This document shows positions 15,651-23,767 of a stretch of 64,000 nt of DNA, in pieces. The stretch is from Micromonospora rubida (GTDB lineage: Bacteria; Actinomycetota; Actinomycetes; Mycobacteriales; Micromonosporaceae), in contig NZ_JAAALO010000003.1 of the NCBI RefSeq assembly GCF_009908295.1, forward strand, positions 558,001 through 622,000, written 5' to 3'. The notes under the pieces were generated by a model. It saw only the letters and a program-made list of their open reading frames with translations. It did not search any database and was not told the origin of the DNA. Each line of letters starts with the position of its first letter. Position 1 is the first letter of the stretch. The position numbers were made by a program, and so were the translations under genes.

Positions 15651-16411
15651 TCGGGTACGTGCAGACCCCCGATCCTGTCTCCCTCGACGTGCGTGGCGTG
15701 CGGTTCGCCTACCCGGACGGGCACGTCGCCCTGCACGGGGTGGACCTGACCGTGCCGCGCGGCGAACGGGTGGCGCTGCTCGGCCCGAACGGCGCCGGCA
15801 AGACCACCCTGGTGCTGCACCTGAACGGCATTCTCACGGCCACCGAGGGTTCGGTGCGCGTCGGCGGGCTGACCGTCAGCCGGGACCGGGCCACCCTCGC
15901 GGAGATCCGCCGCCGGGTGGGCATCGTCTTCCAGGACCCGGACGACCAGCTCTTCCTGCCCACCGTCGCCGAGGACGTGGCGTTCGGGCCGGCCAACCTG
16001 GGGCTGCGCGGGGCGGAGCTGACGGCCCGGGTGGACGAGGCGCTGGCGGCGGTGGGGATGGGCGAGCACCGGGACCGCACCCCGCACCACCTGTCGTTCG
16101 GGCAGCGCCGCCGGGTGGCGGTGGCCACCGTGCTGGCCATGCGGCCGGAGATCCTGGTGCTCGACGAGCCGTCGTCGAACCTCGATCCGGCGGCCCGCCG
16201 GGAGCTGGCCGGGATCCTGCGCGCCCTGCCGGTGACGCTGCTGATGGTCACCCACGACCTGCCGTACGCGCTGGAGCTGTGCGACCGATCGGTCATCCTC
16301 GACGAGGGACGCATCGTCGCCGACGCCCCCACCCGCACCCTCCTGGCGAACGAGGAGCTGCTGTCGACCCACCGCCTGGAACTTCCCTACGGCTTCACCC
16401 CCCACCCCTGA
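15647..16411 (+). CDS. cbiO: ECF transporter ATPase CbiO
   Basis: A 254-residue ABC ATPase from the ATG overlapping cbiQ. Walker A is GPNGAGKTT, the Q-loop is VFQDPDDQLFLPTVAEDVAFG, typical of ECF ATPases, the signature is LSFGQRRR, Walker B is ILVLDEPSSNLD and the switch His is VTHDLPYA. It powers uptake of cobalt or nickel by the CbiM-PDGLE-CbiQ complex. Only one ATPase gene is present, so a homodimer is expected. It ends the operon; 43 bases later the convergent unknown membrane gene ends. Confidence 0.96.
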   Translation: MIGYVQTPDPVSLDVRGVRFAYPDGHVALHGVDLTVPRGERVALLGPNGAGKTTLVLHLNGILTATEGSVRVGGLTVSRDRATLAEIRRRVGIVFQDPDDQLFLPTVAEDVAFGPANLGLRGAELTARVDEALAAVGMGEHRDRTPHHLSFGQRRRVAVATVLAMRPEILVLDEPSSNLDPAARRELAGILRALPVTLLMVTHDLPYALELCDRSVILDEGRIVADAPTRTLLANEELLSTHRLELPYGFTPHP

Positions 16412-16454
16412 CCCGGGGCCATTCGGGGAGCCGTGGCGCCCGGTGGGCGGGGCG

Positions 16455-17612
16455 CTAGGACGGTTCGTTCCCCAGCGCGAGCCCCTGATCGACGCCGGAG
16501 GGCGGCGGGGCGGGGCGGGCCGCGGCGGCGGCGCGGAGGCGGAGGACGCCGGCGGCCGTGGCGCCGGCTCCCGCGGCCAGGACCAGGGTGACCAGGAGAC
16601 GGGCCAGGCCGCCGGGCCAGGGGGCCGGGGGAACCGAGCGGCCGAGGACGGCGAGGTTGGTGACTCCGACGAACAGGGTCAGGCAGGCCCCGGCCAGCGC
16701 CAGCGCGAAGTCGGCGGCGGGGCGGCGGGCCAGCGCGTACCCGCCCGCCGCGAGCGCCCCCAGGCCGGTGAGCAGCGCCCAGACCTGCCCGGCGAGCAGG
16801 CCGGCCAGCACCCCGCCCACCCCGGACGCCCCGGCGTCCAGCTCCCGGCCGACGGTGAGCACGATCGCGGCCACCCCGCCGACGGCCAGCGCCGCGCCGA
16901 CCCCGGCCAGCGCCCGCGCCGCCGCCCCGGTGCCGGCGGCCAGCAGCCCGGCGGCGCCCAGCGCGAGGAAGCCGAGGGTCGCCGCCACCCACCACGGGTA
17001 CGGGTCCGGCGGCGGCACCCAGTCGAGGGTGCCCCGGACCTCCACGGGCTCGGCGCCGTCGCGCAGTGGCACCGCCCAGTCCAGGACCCGCTGCTCCCGG
17101 GTCGGGTCGGCGCGCACCCGCGCGGGCGGCTCGGGCTCCTGCCACCGGATGCGCCGGTCGTGCCAGCGGGCCGCCGGCCCGTCGTCGATCCGCCGCCAGT
17201 CCGGGGCGGCGGCCGGGTCGGCCTGGGCGGGCAGGGTGGCGTCCCCCGACAGGGTCCGGTTCAGGTATGTCGCCGGGGAGCGGCTGTTCTCGAACACCCC
17301 GTCGGGCCCGACCCGCAGGTACGGCTCCCCGGAGTAGCCGATCACCTCGACCGGCCGCCCGGTGTGGTTGACCAGCTCCAGCCGGGCCCCCGCCTCCACC
17401 ACCCGGACGGTCAGCCCCGGGCGGGCCGGGGCGATCCCGATCGTCTCGGCCCGGTAGTCGGTGCCGTCCGGGGCCTCCCCGCCGTGCGCGGCGGCCGGCG
17501 CGGCGGCGCCGAGGACGGCGACCAGCGCGGCGGCGGCGACCAGCCCACCCCGGCGGGCCGCCCGCCCAACCCGGCGTAGCGGCCCGCCCCGGCGCAGTGG
17601 CGCGAGGGTCAC
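16455..17612 (-). CDS. Secreted-domain membrane protein of unknown function
   Basis: A 385-residue protein starting at a GTG (17612) that overlaps the stop of the DsbA-like gene (GTGA). A basic N-terminus and hydrophobic stretch (GGLVAAAALVAVLGAAAPAA) form a signal peptide cut near AAAHGG. About 170 extracytoplasmic residues follow, including VEVIGYSGEPYLRV, FENSRSPATYLNRT, RWHDRRIRW and DWVPPPDPYPWW. After that come 5-6 hydrophobic helices to the C-terminus. The layout resembles proteins with an extracytoplasmic domain near copper or redox genes in Actinobacteria. No function is claimed. Translational coupling to a DsbA-like protein and MauE suggests a role in extracytoplasmic redox or metal handling. 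Confidence 0.75.
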   Translation of the reverse strand: MTLAPLRRGGPLRRVGRAARRGGLVAAAALVAVLGAAAPAAAHGGEAPDGTDYRAETIGIAPARPGLTVRVVEAGARLELVNHTGRPVEVIGYSGEPYLRVGPDGVFENSRSPATYLNRTLSGDATLPAQADPAAAPDWRRIDDGPAARWHDRRIRWQEPEPPARVRADPTREQRVLDWAVPLRDGAEPVEVRGTLDWVPPPDPYPWWVAATLGFLALGAAGLLAAGTGAAARALAGVGAALAVGGVAAIVLTVGRELDAGASGVGGVLAGLLAGQVWALLTGLGALAAGGYALARRPAADFALALAGACLTLFVGVTNLAVLGRSVPPAPWPGGLARLLVTLVLAAGAGATAAGVLRLRAAAAARPAPPPSGVDQGLALGNEPS

Positions 17613-18322
17613 TTGCCGGCCGCCACCGCCGCCGTGATGCCCTCGGGGCTGCGGTCGGAGAGCTCCTTGCCGTTGACCTTGATCGTCGGCGTGCCGGTGA
17701 TCCCGGCCTTGCTCGCCTCCTCGGTGACGTGCTCGGTCCACGCCCGGTACGTGCCGTCGGAGAGGCAGGAGGAGAAGTCGTCCCGGTTCAGCCCGACGCC
17801 GGCGCCGATGTCGGCCAGCTCGTCGTTGCTCAGCCCGGCGCCGCCCTCCGGCGGCTGCCGCTCGAACAGCGCGGCGGCGAACTCCCGGAACTTGCCGCCC
17901 TTCGCCGCGCACCCGGAGGCGGCCGAGGACCGGCTGGAGTATTCGGTGGTCGAGAACCGGTTGAGGTAGGCCACCGGGTGGAAGACGACCCGGGCCTTGC
18001 CCTCGTTGACCAGCTGCTCGATCGTTGCGCCGCTGGTCTGCTGGAACTGCTTGCAGGCCGGGCAGATGAAGTCCTCGTACAGGTCGATGGTGGCCGGTCC
18101 GTCCCCGTACGCGACGCCGGTGCCGTTCTCGGTCGCGCCGGGCGGGGCGGTGAAGGTGTCGGAGCGCTGGCTGGACCAGACGGCCCAGCCGATCCCGCCG
18201 GCGATCACCAGCACGGCGACCGCCGCCACCGAGGTCCAGAGGGTCCGCCGCCGGCGGCGTTCCCGGGCCAGTTGTTGCCGGACCACCCGGGCGGCGTCCC
18301 GCTGTCCCTTGCGACTACTCAT
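17609..18322 (-). CDS. Membrane-anchored DsbA-like thiol-disulfide oxidoreductase
   Basis: A 237-residue protein from ATG 18322. A long basic N-terminus and one helix (WTSVAAVAVLVIAGGIGWAV) place the thioredoxin-fold domain outside. The redox motif is CPAC in DLYEDFICPACKQFQQ, and the cis-Pro loop is GITGTPTIKVNGKEL. Further Cys residues occur at SGCAAKGG and SSCLSD. DsbA-family proteins oxidise or isomerise cysteines of exported proteins. The gene overlaps MauE by 8 bases and the next gene by GTGA, so the three are one operon. The neighbours hint at maturation of metal or cytochrome proteins. Confidence 0.9.
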   Translation of the reverse strand: MSSRKGQRDAARVVRQQLARERRRRRTLWTSVAAVAVLVIAGGIGWAVWSSQRSDTFTAPPGATENGTGVAYGDGPATIDLYEDFICPACKQFQQTSGATIEQLVNEGKARVVFHPVAYLNRFSTTEYSSRSSAASGCAAKGGKFREFAAALFERQPPEGGAGLSNDELADIGAGVGLNRDDFSSCLSDGTYRAWTEHVTEEASKAGITGTPTIKVNGKELSDRSPEGITAAVAAGK

Positions 18323-18836
18323 CCTCGTCCTCCACAGGTGCGTCCGCGAGCCAGCCGTCCACGGAGACGGGGGTGCGGGGCCAGCTCAGCAGGAATCCGG
18401 CCAGCGCCAGGAATCCCAGGTCCCGGAGGATCTCCGGGAGGTAACTCGGGGCCTGCCCGGCGGCGAGCTGCCCGCCGCTGCCGAAGCAGCCGCAGTCGAT
18501 GGCCAGGCCACGGGCCCAGGCCGAGGCGATGCCGGCGACGAAGACCACCAGCAGCGCGGCCGACACCCCGGCAGCCAGCCGGGTGGCCAGCCCCACCAGC
18601 AGCAGCAGCCCCAGGGCCAGCTCGACGAAGGGCAGCGCCGCGCCGATCACCGTCGCGACGTCGTACGGCAGAACCTGGTACGCGTTGACGGCGCGCCCGG
18701 AGGCGGCCAGGTCGCCGACCTTGGTCCCGCCGGCGACGAGCCAGACGGCGGCTAGCCCGAGCCGGGCGGCGACGCCCAGCCACGGGCGGACGGCGGGCCA
18801 GCGAAGGGCCCCGATGTGTCGTGCGGTCATGGTCAT
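18315..18836 (-). CDS. MauE/DoxX-family membrane protein
   Basis: A 173-residue protein; ATG 18836 (MTMTARHIG) is used, and a second ATG at 18830 is possible. Four helices with LGLAAVWLVAGGTKVGDLA, FVELALGLLLLVGLATRL and the double cysteine in LAIDCGCFGSGG are typical of MauE. In methylotrophs MauE helps form disulfides in methylamine dehydrogenase; in Actinobacteria it commonly accompanies a DsbA/thioredoxin protein and probably passes electrons from it, much as DsbB or VKOR would. It directly precedes and overlaps the DsbA-like gene. Confidence 0.88.
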   Translation of the reverse strand: MTMTARHIGALRWPAVRPWLGVAARLGLAAVWLVAGGTKVGDLAASGRAVNAYQVLPYDVATVIGAALPFVELALGLLLLVGLATRLAAGVSAALLVVFVAGIASAWARGLAIDCGCFGSGGQLAAGQAPSYLPEILRDLGFLALAGFLLSWPRTPVSVDGWLADAPVEDEDE

Positions 18837-18867
18837 TGGTCGCCCCGGCTCCGACGGAAGTTCCCGG

Positions 18868-19482
18868 TCATCCGGCGAGCGCGTCGTCGACCGCCTCGAC
18901 CAGGTCGGCGCGGGCCCGGGCCACCCGGGAGCGGATGGTGCCGACGGGCACCCCCTCCACGGCGGCGGCCTCCGCGTACGACAGGCCGAGGAGCTGGGTG
19001 AGCACGAACGCCCCGCGCCGCTCGGCGGGCAGCCGGCGTACCAGATCGGTGGCGCCGAGCTGCCCGGCGGGGTCCGGGTACGGGCGGTCGGCGTGCGCGT
19101 GGCCGACCAGCCGCTCGGCGAGCCGTCGCCGACGGACCACGGTGCGCAGGTGGTCGGCGCAGGCCCGGCGGGCGATGCCGAGCAGCCAGGTCCGGACGCT
19201 GGAGCGCCCCTCGAAGCCGGGCAGCGCCCGGAACGCCCGCAGGTAGGTCTCCTGGGTGAGGTCGTCGGCGCTGTCCCGGTCGACCAGCGCGGCGGCGAAC
19301 CGCCACACCTCGGCCTGGGTGGCCCGGACGAACGCCGCCTGGGCGACGGGGTCGCCGCCGCGCGCGGCGAGCGCCCAGTCGGTCGCGCCGTCCCGGGCGG
19401 CGTCGCCCGCCGGACCCCGGGCACCGGCGACCGCGGCATCGGGCGGACCGACGGCGGCGGGGTCGCGCGGGGCGGGGATCAC
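18868..19482 (-). CDS. sigC: ECF RNA polymerase sigma factor, SigC-like
   Basis: A 204-residue protein from GTG 19482. Region 2 is visible as VWRFAAALVDRDSADDLTQE followed by TYLRAFRALPGF and RSSVRTWLLGIARRACADHL. Region 4 is RRGAFVLTQLLGLSYAEAAA then EGVPVGTIRSRVARAR. The sequence closely resembles mycobacterial SigC. An anti-sigma gene stands divergently 107 bases away. The sigma gene, MauE, the DsbA-like gene and an unknown membrane protein run in one direction, and anti-sigma, CopCD and YcnI in the other, so the regulon is probably these two operons. Confidence 0.93.
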   Translation of the reverse strand: MIPAPRDPAAVGPPDAAVAGARGPAGDAARDGATDWALAARGGDPVAQAAFVRATQAEVWRFAAALVDRDSADDLTQETYLRAFRALPGFEGRSSVRTWLLGIARRACADHLRTVVRRRRLAERLVGHAHADRPYPDPAGQLGATDLVRRLPAERRGAFVLTQLLGLSYAEAAAVEGVPVGTIRSRVARARADLVEAVDDALAG

Positions 19483-19553
19483 GTCACATCAGGGTACGCG
19501 GCAGATTTGGGCCGGGCAGGGTCCTTCGGCCCTTCCATGGCGTGGCCCACTCG

Positions 19554-19580
19554 GGGAACTTTCCCGGTGCCCGGCCCGAC
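19554..19580 (+). promoter_or_regulatory. ECF-sigma-type promoter for the anti-sigma/copper genes
   Basis: GGGAAC (19554-19559) and CGAC (19577-19580) are separated by 17 bases, the layout of an ECF promoter. The -10 element ends only 9 bases before the ATG at 19590, so transcription would begin at or next to the start codon and the mRNA would be leaderless. Its position suggests autoregulation by the divergent SigC-like factor. Confidence 0.55.
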
Positions 19581-19589
19581 TATCCGCTC

Positions 19590-20234
19590 ATGACATGCGA
19601 CGACGTGCGCGCGGCGTTGTCGGCGCGGCTGGACGGCGAGGACCCGCAGGCGCGGGCGGCGGCGCTGGACGGGCACACCGGCTCCTGCCCCGGCTGCCGG
19701 TCCTGGCTGGCGCGGGCCGAGCGGGTGACCCGGCTCACCCGGCTGCGGCCGGTGGAGGTGCCCGACCTGACCAGTTCGATCCTCGCGGCGGCGGCCGCCG
19801 ACCGGGCGTCGGCCCGGGACGTCGCCGCCACCACCGCGCGGGCCCGGCGCCAGGTGCTGCGGGTGGCGGTGGCGGTGGCCGCGGTCGCCCAGCTCGCCGT
19901 GGCGCTGCCGGTCCTGCTCGCCGGGTTCGGGGTGGGCGCGGACCCGCACACCGGCCGGGAGATGGCCTCCTTCGACGTGGCGCTCGCGGTCGGTTTCGCG
20001 CTGGCGGCCTGGCGGCCCGAGCGGGCCCGGGCGTTCCTGCCGGTGGCGGTGGTGCTGGCGGCCTGCCTGGCCGCCACCAGCGCCCTGGACATCGCCAACT
20101 CCACCACCGCGCTGGTGCACGAGGTGGGGCACCTGGCTGCGGTGGCGCAGGCGGGGCTGCTGTGGGCGCTCGGGCGGGCCGGCGGGGAGCCGGACCGGCC
20201 GCTGGGCGTTGCCGTCGCGGCGGGGCGCGGGTGA
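19590..20234 (+). CDS. Zinc-finger (zf-HC2) anti-sigma factor
   Basis: A 214-residue protein from ATG 19590. The N-terminal anti-sigma domain has the zinc pattern Cys3 ... DGHTGSCPGC (H-x3-C-x2-C). A linker with a DLTSSILAAAAADRA helix leads to 3-4 membrane helices (VAAVAQLAVALPVLLAGFGV, then VALAVGFALAAW). Such proteins hold an ECF sigma factor at the membrane and release it on a redox or metal signal. The partner is the divergent SigC-like factor. The helical C-terminus ends with LVHEVGHLAAVAQAGLLWAL, a DUF1109-like arrangement that might sense the signal. Confidence 0.92.
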   Translation: MTCDDVRAALSARLDGEDPQARAAALDGHTGSCPGCRSWLARAERVTRLTRLRPVEVPDLTSSILAAAAADRASARDVAATTARARRQVLRVAVAVAAVAQLAVALPVLLAGFGVGADPHTGREMASFDVALAVGFALAAWRPERARAFLPVAVVLAACLAATSALDIANSTTALVHEVGHLAAVAQAGLLWALGRAGGEPDRPLGVAVAAGRG

Positions 20235-20326
20235 GGCCCGTCACCCCGGCGGGCGCTCCCGAACACCGGGTCCGGGCCGACACGGGTGCCGGCCCGGGTC
20301 GCCGATCGGCCCCCGCGTCGGCGAGC

Positions 20327-22003
20327 ATGGCCGACATGACTGCTGCCAATCTCCGGCCTCCCCGCCGCCGGCTCGCGCGGGTGGGCGCGCTCGCCGGCCT
20401 GCTGGTCACCGTCGTCGCCCTGCTGCTGGCGCCGGCCACCCCCGCAAGCGCCCACGCGGTGCTGGTGAGCAGCAGCCCGGCTGCGTCCGCCGTGGTGCCC
20501 GGCGGGCCGGCCGAGGTGGTGCTGACGTTCAGCGAGCCGGTGCGCAAGGTGGCCGGGAAGATCCGGGTGATCGCCCCGGACGGCGCGCGGGCCGACCGGG
20601 GGGAGCCGGCCTTCGAGAGCACGGTGGTGACCGTGCCGGTGGACCCGTCCGCCGGGCGGGGCACCTACCTGGTCAGCTACCGGGTCATCTCGGCGGACAG
20701 CCACCCGGTGTCCGGCGCGTTCACCTATTCCGTGGGCGCCCCGTCGACGCCGCCGACGGACGCGGGGTCCGACAACCGGGCCGACCCGGTGGTGGAGAAC
20801 GGGGTGAAGGTCGCCAAGTACCTCGGGTACGCGGGGCTGCTGCTGCTGGTCGGCCCGGCGCTGGTGCTCGGCGCGCTGTGGCCGCGTCGGCTCTCCCGCC
20901 GGGGGCCGGCCCGGCTGGCCTGGACCGGGCTGGGCCTGCTGGTGTTCGCCACGCTCGCCGAGCTGTGGTTGCAGGTGCCGTACACCGCCGGGGGCGGGCT
21001 GTTCGACGTGACCGGGGCGGGCCTCGGCGACGTGCTGGGCAGCACGTACGGCGCGACGCACCTGGTCCGGCTGGGCCTGCTCGCGGCGGCGGCGTTCCTG
21101 CTCCGCCCGCTCTTCGTCGGGCCGGTGGGCCGCACCGACGGGGTGATCCTGGCGATCCTCGGCGGCGCGGCGCTGCTCACCTGGCCGCTGGCCGGGCACC
21201 CGGCCGCCTCGCCCGCCCCGGCCGTGTCGGTGGTGGTCGACGCGGTGCACCTGGGCAGCATGGCGGTCTGGCTGGGCGGCCTGGTGATGCTCGGCGGGTT
21301 CCTGCTGCGCCGGGCCGACGAGCGGGAGTTGGGCGCGATCCTGCCGATCTGGTCGCGCTGGGCGGCGCTGGCCGTCGCGGCGCTGCTGCTCGCCGGCACG
21401 GTGCAGGCGCTGATCGAGGTGGCCACCCCGACCGCCCTGGTCGACACCACGTACGGGCGGCTGGTGCTGGCCAAGATCGTGCTGTTCGTCCTGGTGCTCG
21501 GCGTGGCCGCGTACTCCCGGGCGCTGGTGCGCCGGCGCACCGCCGCGGGGCGGCCGACGCCGGTGCGGCGGGCGGTGTGGGTGGAACTGGCGATCACCGC
21601 GGTGGTGCTCGCGGTGTCGGCGACGCTGGTGCAGACGCCGCCGGCCCGCACCGCCGGCGCCGACGTGGCCGGCACGCAGGCAGGCCTGTTCACCACCACC
21701 CTGTCCAGCCCGCTCTACTCCCTCCAGGTCGAGATGGACCCGGCGGAGCGGGGCAACAACTCGCTGCACCTGTACGCGTACACGTTGGACAACCGGCCGC
21801 AGCCGGTGGAGGAGTGGAAGGCCACCGCCGCGCTGCCGGCGGCCGGGATCGAGCCGATCGAGATCCTGCTGCTGCCGCTGACCGACAACCACGCGACCGG
21901 GGAGATCAACCTGCCCGCCGTGGGGGAGTGGCAGTTCCGTTTCACCGTCCGGACCTCGGACATCGACCAGGCCACGGTGAGCGCCACCGTGAGCATCCGC
22001 TAG
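20327..22003 (+). CDS. CopC-CopD fusion copper protein with C-terminal YtkA-like domain
   Basis: A 558-residue protein; ATG 20327 (MADMTAANL) is used and ATG 20336 is an alternative. A signal peptide (VVALLLAPATPASA) releases a CopC domain that begins with the copper-ligand His in HAVLVSSSPA and contains SADSHPVSGAF. Eight helices of a CopD domain follow (KVAKYLGYAGLLLLVGPALV, VDAVHLGSMAVWLGGLVMLG). Then comes an extracytoplasmic domain of about 100 residues ending SATVSIR that resembles YtkA. CopC binds copper outside and CopD is thought to import it. It follows the anti-sigma gene after 92 bases and precedes YcnI. Confidence 0.93.
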   Translation: MADMTAANLRPPRRRLARVGALAGLLVTVVALLLAPATPASAHAVLVSSSPAASAVVPGGPAEVVLTFSEPVRKVAGKIRVIAPDGARADRGEPAFESTVVTVPVDPSAGRGTYLVSYRVISADSHPVSGAFTYSVGAPSTPPTDAGSDNRADPVVENGVKVAKYLGYAGLLLLVGPALVLGALWPRRLSRRGPARLAWTGLGLLVFATLAELWLQVPYTAGGGLFDVTGAGLGDVLGSTYGATHLVRLGLLAAAAFLLRPLFVGPVGRTDGVILAILGGAALLTWPLAGHPAASPAPAVSVVVDAVHLGSMAVWLGGLVMLGGFLLRRADERELGAILPIWSRWAALAVAALLLAGTVQALIEVATPTALVDTTYGRLVLAKIVLFVLVLGVAAYSRALVRRRTAAGRPTPVRRAVWVELAITAVVLAVSATLVQTPPARTAGADVAGTQAGLFTTTLSSPLYSLQVEMDPAERGNNSLHLYAYTLDNRPQPVEEWKATAALPAAGIEPIEILLLPLTDNHATGEINLPAVGEWQFRFTVRTSDIDQATVSATVSIR

Positions 22004-22018
22004 AGAGAGGCAGTTCCC

Positions 22019-22741
22019 ATGCTCCGTCACCGGCGTTCCGCTACCGCCGCCGTCCTGGCCCTCGGCGTCGCCGCCGTGGTGCTCGGCGTGGCCGCGCCCG
22101 CCTCGGCGCACGTCTCGGTCAACCCGAAGGAGGCGACCCAGGGCGGCTACGGTCGGTTTGCGTTCCGGGTGCCGAACGAGAGCGACGAGGCCTCCACCAC
22201 CAAGGTCGAGGTGGTGCTGCCGGAGAACGCTCCGGTGGGTTCGGTGTCCACGATGCCGGTGCCGGGCTGGACGGTGGCGGTGGAGAAGCGCAAGGTGGAC
22301 CCGCCGGTGCAGGTGCACGGCAGCGAGGTCGCCGAGGCCGTGTCGAAGATCACCTGGACGGCGACCGGCGACGCGGCGGTCAAGCCGGGCCAGTTCCAGG
22401 AGTTCCCGGTCTCGATGGGGCCGCTGCCGGAGGTGGACACGATGGTGTTCAAGACGCTCCAGACGTACTCGGACGGCAACGTGGTGCGCTGGATCGAGGA
22501 GCCGTCCGCCGCCGGCGCCGAGGAGCCGGAGAAGCCCGCGCCGGTGCTCACCCTCACCGGGGCGGCCCCGTCGGCGGGGGCGTCGGCGCCGGCCGCCGCA
22601 GCCGCCGACGACGATGACGACTCCGACGGCGGGGCGGGCACCGCGTTCGGGGTGGCGGGGCTGGTCGCCGGGCTGGCCGGCCTGGCCCTGGGCGGCCTCG
22701 CGTTCGCCCGTACCCGGCGGGAGCCGGCCGCGAGGTCCTGA
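22019..22741 (+). CDS. ycnI: YcnI/DUF1775 copper-binding exported protein
   Basis: A 240-residue protein from ATG 22019 with an AGAGAGGCAG ribosome site just upstream. A signal peptide (LGVAAVVLGVAAPASA) is followed by the mature N-terminus HVSVNPKEATQGGYGRFAFR. The N-terminal His is the known copper ligand of the DUF1775 fold, together with a conserved Trp in PVPGWTVAVEKR. An Asp-rich linker (ADDDDDSDGG) leads to a C-terminal membrane anchor. YcnI proteins chaperone copper outside the membrane. The gene ends the copper operon; a strong terminator hairpin follows at 22765. Confidence 0.94.
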   Translation: MLRHRRSATAAVLALGVAAVVLGVAAPASAHVSVNPKEATQGGYGRFAFRVPNESDEASTTKVEVVLPENAPVGSVSTMPVPGWTVAVEKRKVDPPVQVHGSEVAEAVSKITWTATGDAAVKPGQFQEFPVSMGPLPEVDTMVFKTLQTYSDGNVVRWIEEPSAAGAEEPEKPAPVLTLTGAAPSAGASAPAAAAADDDDDSDGGAGTAFGVAGLVAGLAGLALGGLAFARTRREPAARS

Positions 22742-22764
22742 GCCGTCCCGTCCCGTACCGCCCC

Positions 22765-22792
22765 TGGCCCGCCGGTCCACACCGGCGGGCCA
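22765..22792 (+). terminator. Intrinsic terminator after ycnI
   Basis: Perfect 12-bp arms TGGCCCGCCGGT and ACCGGCGGGCCA enclose the loop CCAC, and GCCCCTTTT follows. The hairpin lies 24 bases after the ycnI stop and before the start region of the next gene. Confidence 0.8.
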
Positions 22793-22900
22793 GCCCCTTT
22801 TCCCGCGTCGCCGTACGCCGTTGCTGGTGATATCGGGTGATTGTGTGATTTGCATCGGTATGGTCGTCCGGGTACCCGGCCACGGAAGGAAACGACACGG

Positions 22901-23500
22901 ATGCGGTTCGCTCGCACGCTCGTCGGCATGCTGCTGCTCACCATCGGGATCCCGGCGCTGCTGGCCGGCGCCGCCCTCGGCCTCGCGACCCGGCGCGCAG
23001 ACCCCGCCGACGGCATCGCCGCCCGGATCGGCGCGGTGGACCTACACGCGGAACTCGCCGCCGGCTGGCTCCCCGTGGCCGTCTGGGCGCTGATCGTCCT
23101 GGGTGGCCTGCTGGTGGTGTCCGCCGCGCTCCTGCTGCGACCGGTGCGCCCCCGCGAGGTGGTCTTCGTGGTCGAGCCCGACCAGGTGCCGGTGCTCGCC
23201 GGCCGGCTCGGGATGACCTCGCTCGACGCGCTCGGCGCCCGCCCCGCGCCGGCCCCGGCGGTCTCCGCCGAACGGCAACTGGTGGCGGTGGGTCCGCCTG
23301 CCGGCCGCCCCCGCCCGGCGCTGGGGCCGGCCCCGGCCCGCCGCCCGGCCACCCTGGCCGACCTCACCCCGCCGTCCCGGTCGGCGTCGCTGGCCTGGCC
23401 GCCGCTGAACCCGGAGGCCACGGCCCGGCCGGTGCGCATCGAGCCCCGCCGCATCCGCCCGGCCGCGCCCGGCCCGGCCCGCGCCCGCCAACCCTCCTGA
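22901..23500 (+). CDS. Small two-helix membrane protein, function unknown
   Basis: A 199-residue protein from ATG 22901, preceded by GGAAGGA at a good distance. Two hydrophobic helices lie at residues 5-25 (LVGMLLLTIGIPALLAGAAL) and about 55-80. A cytoplasmic part follows (REVVFVVEPDQVPVLAGRLG), then a Pro/Ala/Arg-rich disordered tail. The last codons fall within a 44-bp tandem repeat, so the C-terminus may vary between strains. No family was recognised. It stands alone between two terminators or convergent ends. Confidence 0.7.
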   Translation: MRFARTLVGMLLLTIGIPALLAGAALGLATRRADPADGIAARIGAVDLHAELAAGWLPVAVWALIVLGGLLVVSAALLLRPVRPREVVFVVEPDQVPVLAGRLGMTSLDALGARPAPAPAVSAERQLVAVGPPAGRPRPALGPAPARRPATLADLTPPSRSASLAWPPLNPEATARPVRIEPRRIRPAAPGPARARQPS

Positions 23501-23596
23501 CCGGTGCGTGCCCCGGCCCGGCCCGCGCCCGCCAACCCCCGTGGCCGGTGCGTGCCCCGGCCCGGCCCGTGCCCGCCAACCCCCGTGGCCGGTGCG
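23470..23596 (+). repeat. 44-bp tandem repeat at the 3' end of the small membrane-protein gene
   Basis: Two full units of 44 bp (starting 23501 and 23545, each beginning CCGGTGCGTG) are flanked by partial copies. The first partial copy lies inside the preceding gene's last codons and the last begins at 23589. Units differ by one or two bases. The remaining bases to 23767 contain no gene. Confidence 0.8.
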
Positions 23597-23767
23597 CCGA
23601 GCCCGCGCCGTGGGGCGGGTGCGCCTGTTCGCCGGAGGCGTTGACGGGAGAATTCGTCCGTCGACGGCGAGCGGCCCTCCGCGCTGCCGACGCGGAGGGC
23701 CGCCTCACCGGGGGATCGGTGCCACGGGAGATACCCGACGTACGGGCAAGATTAGCCGGTATTGGCG

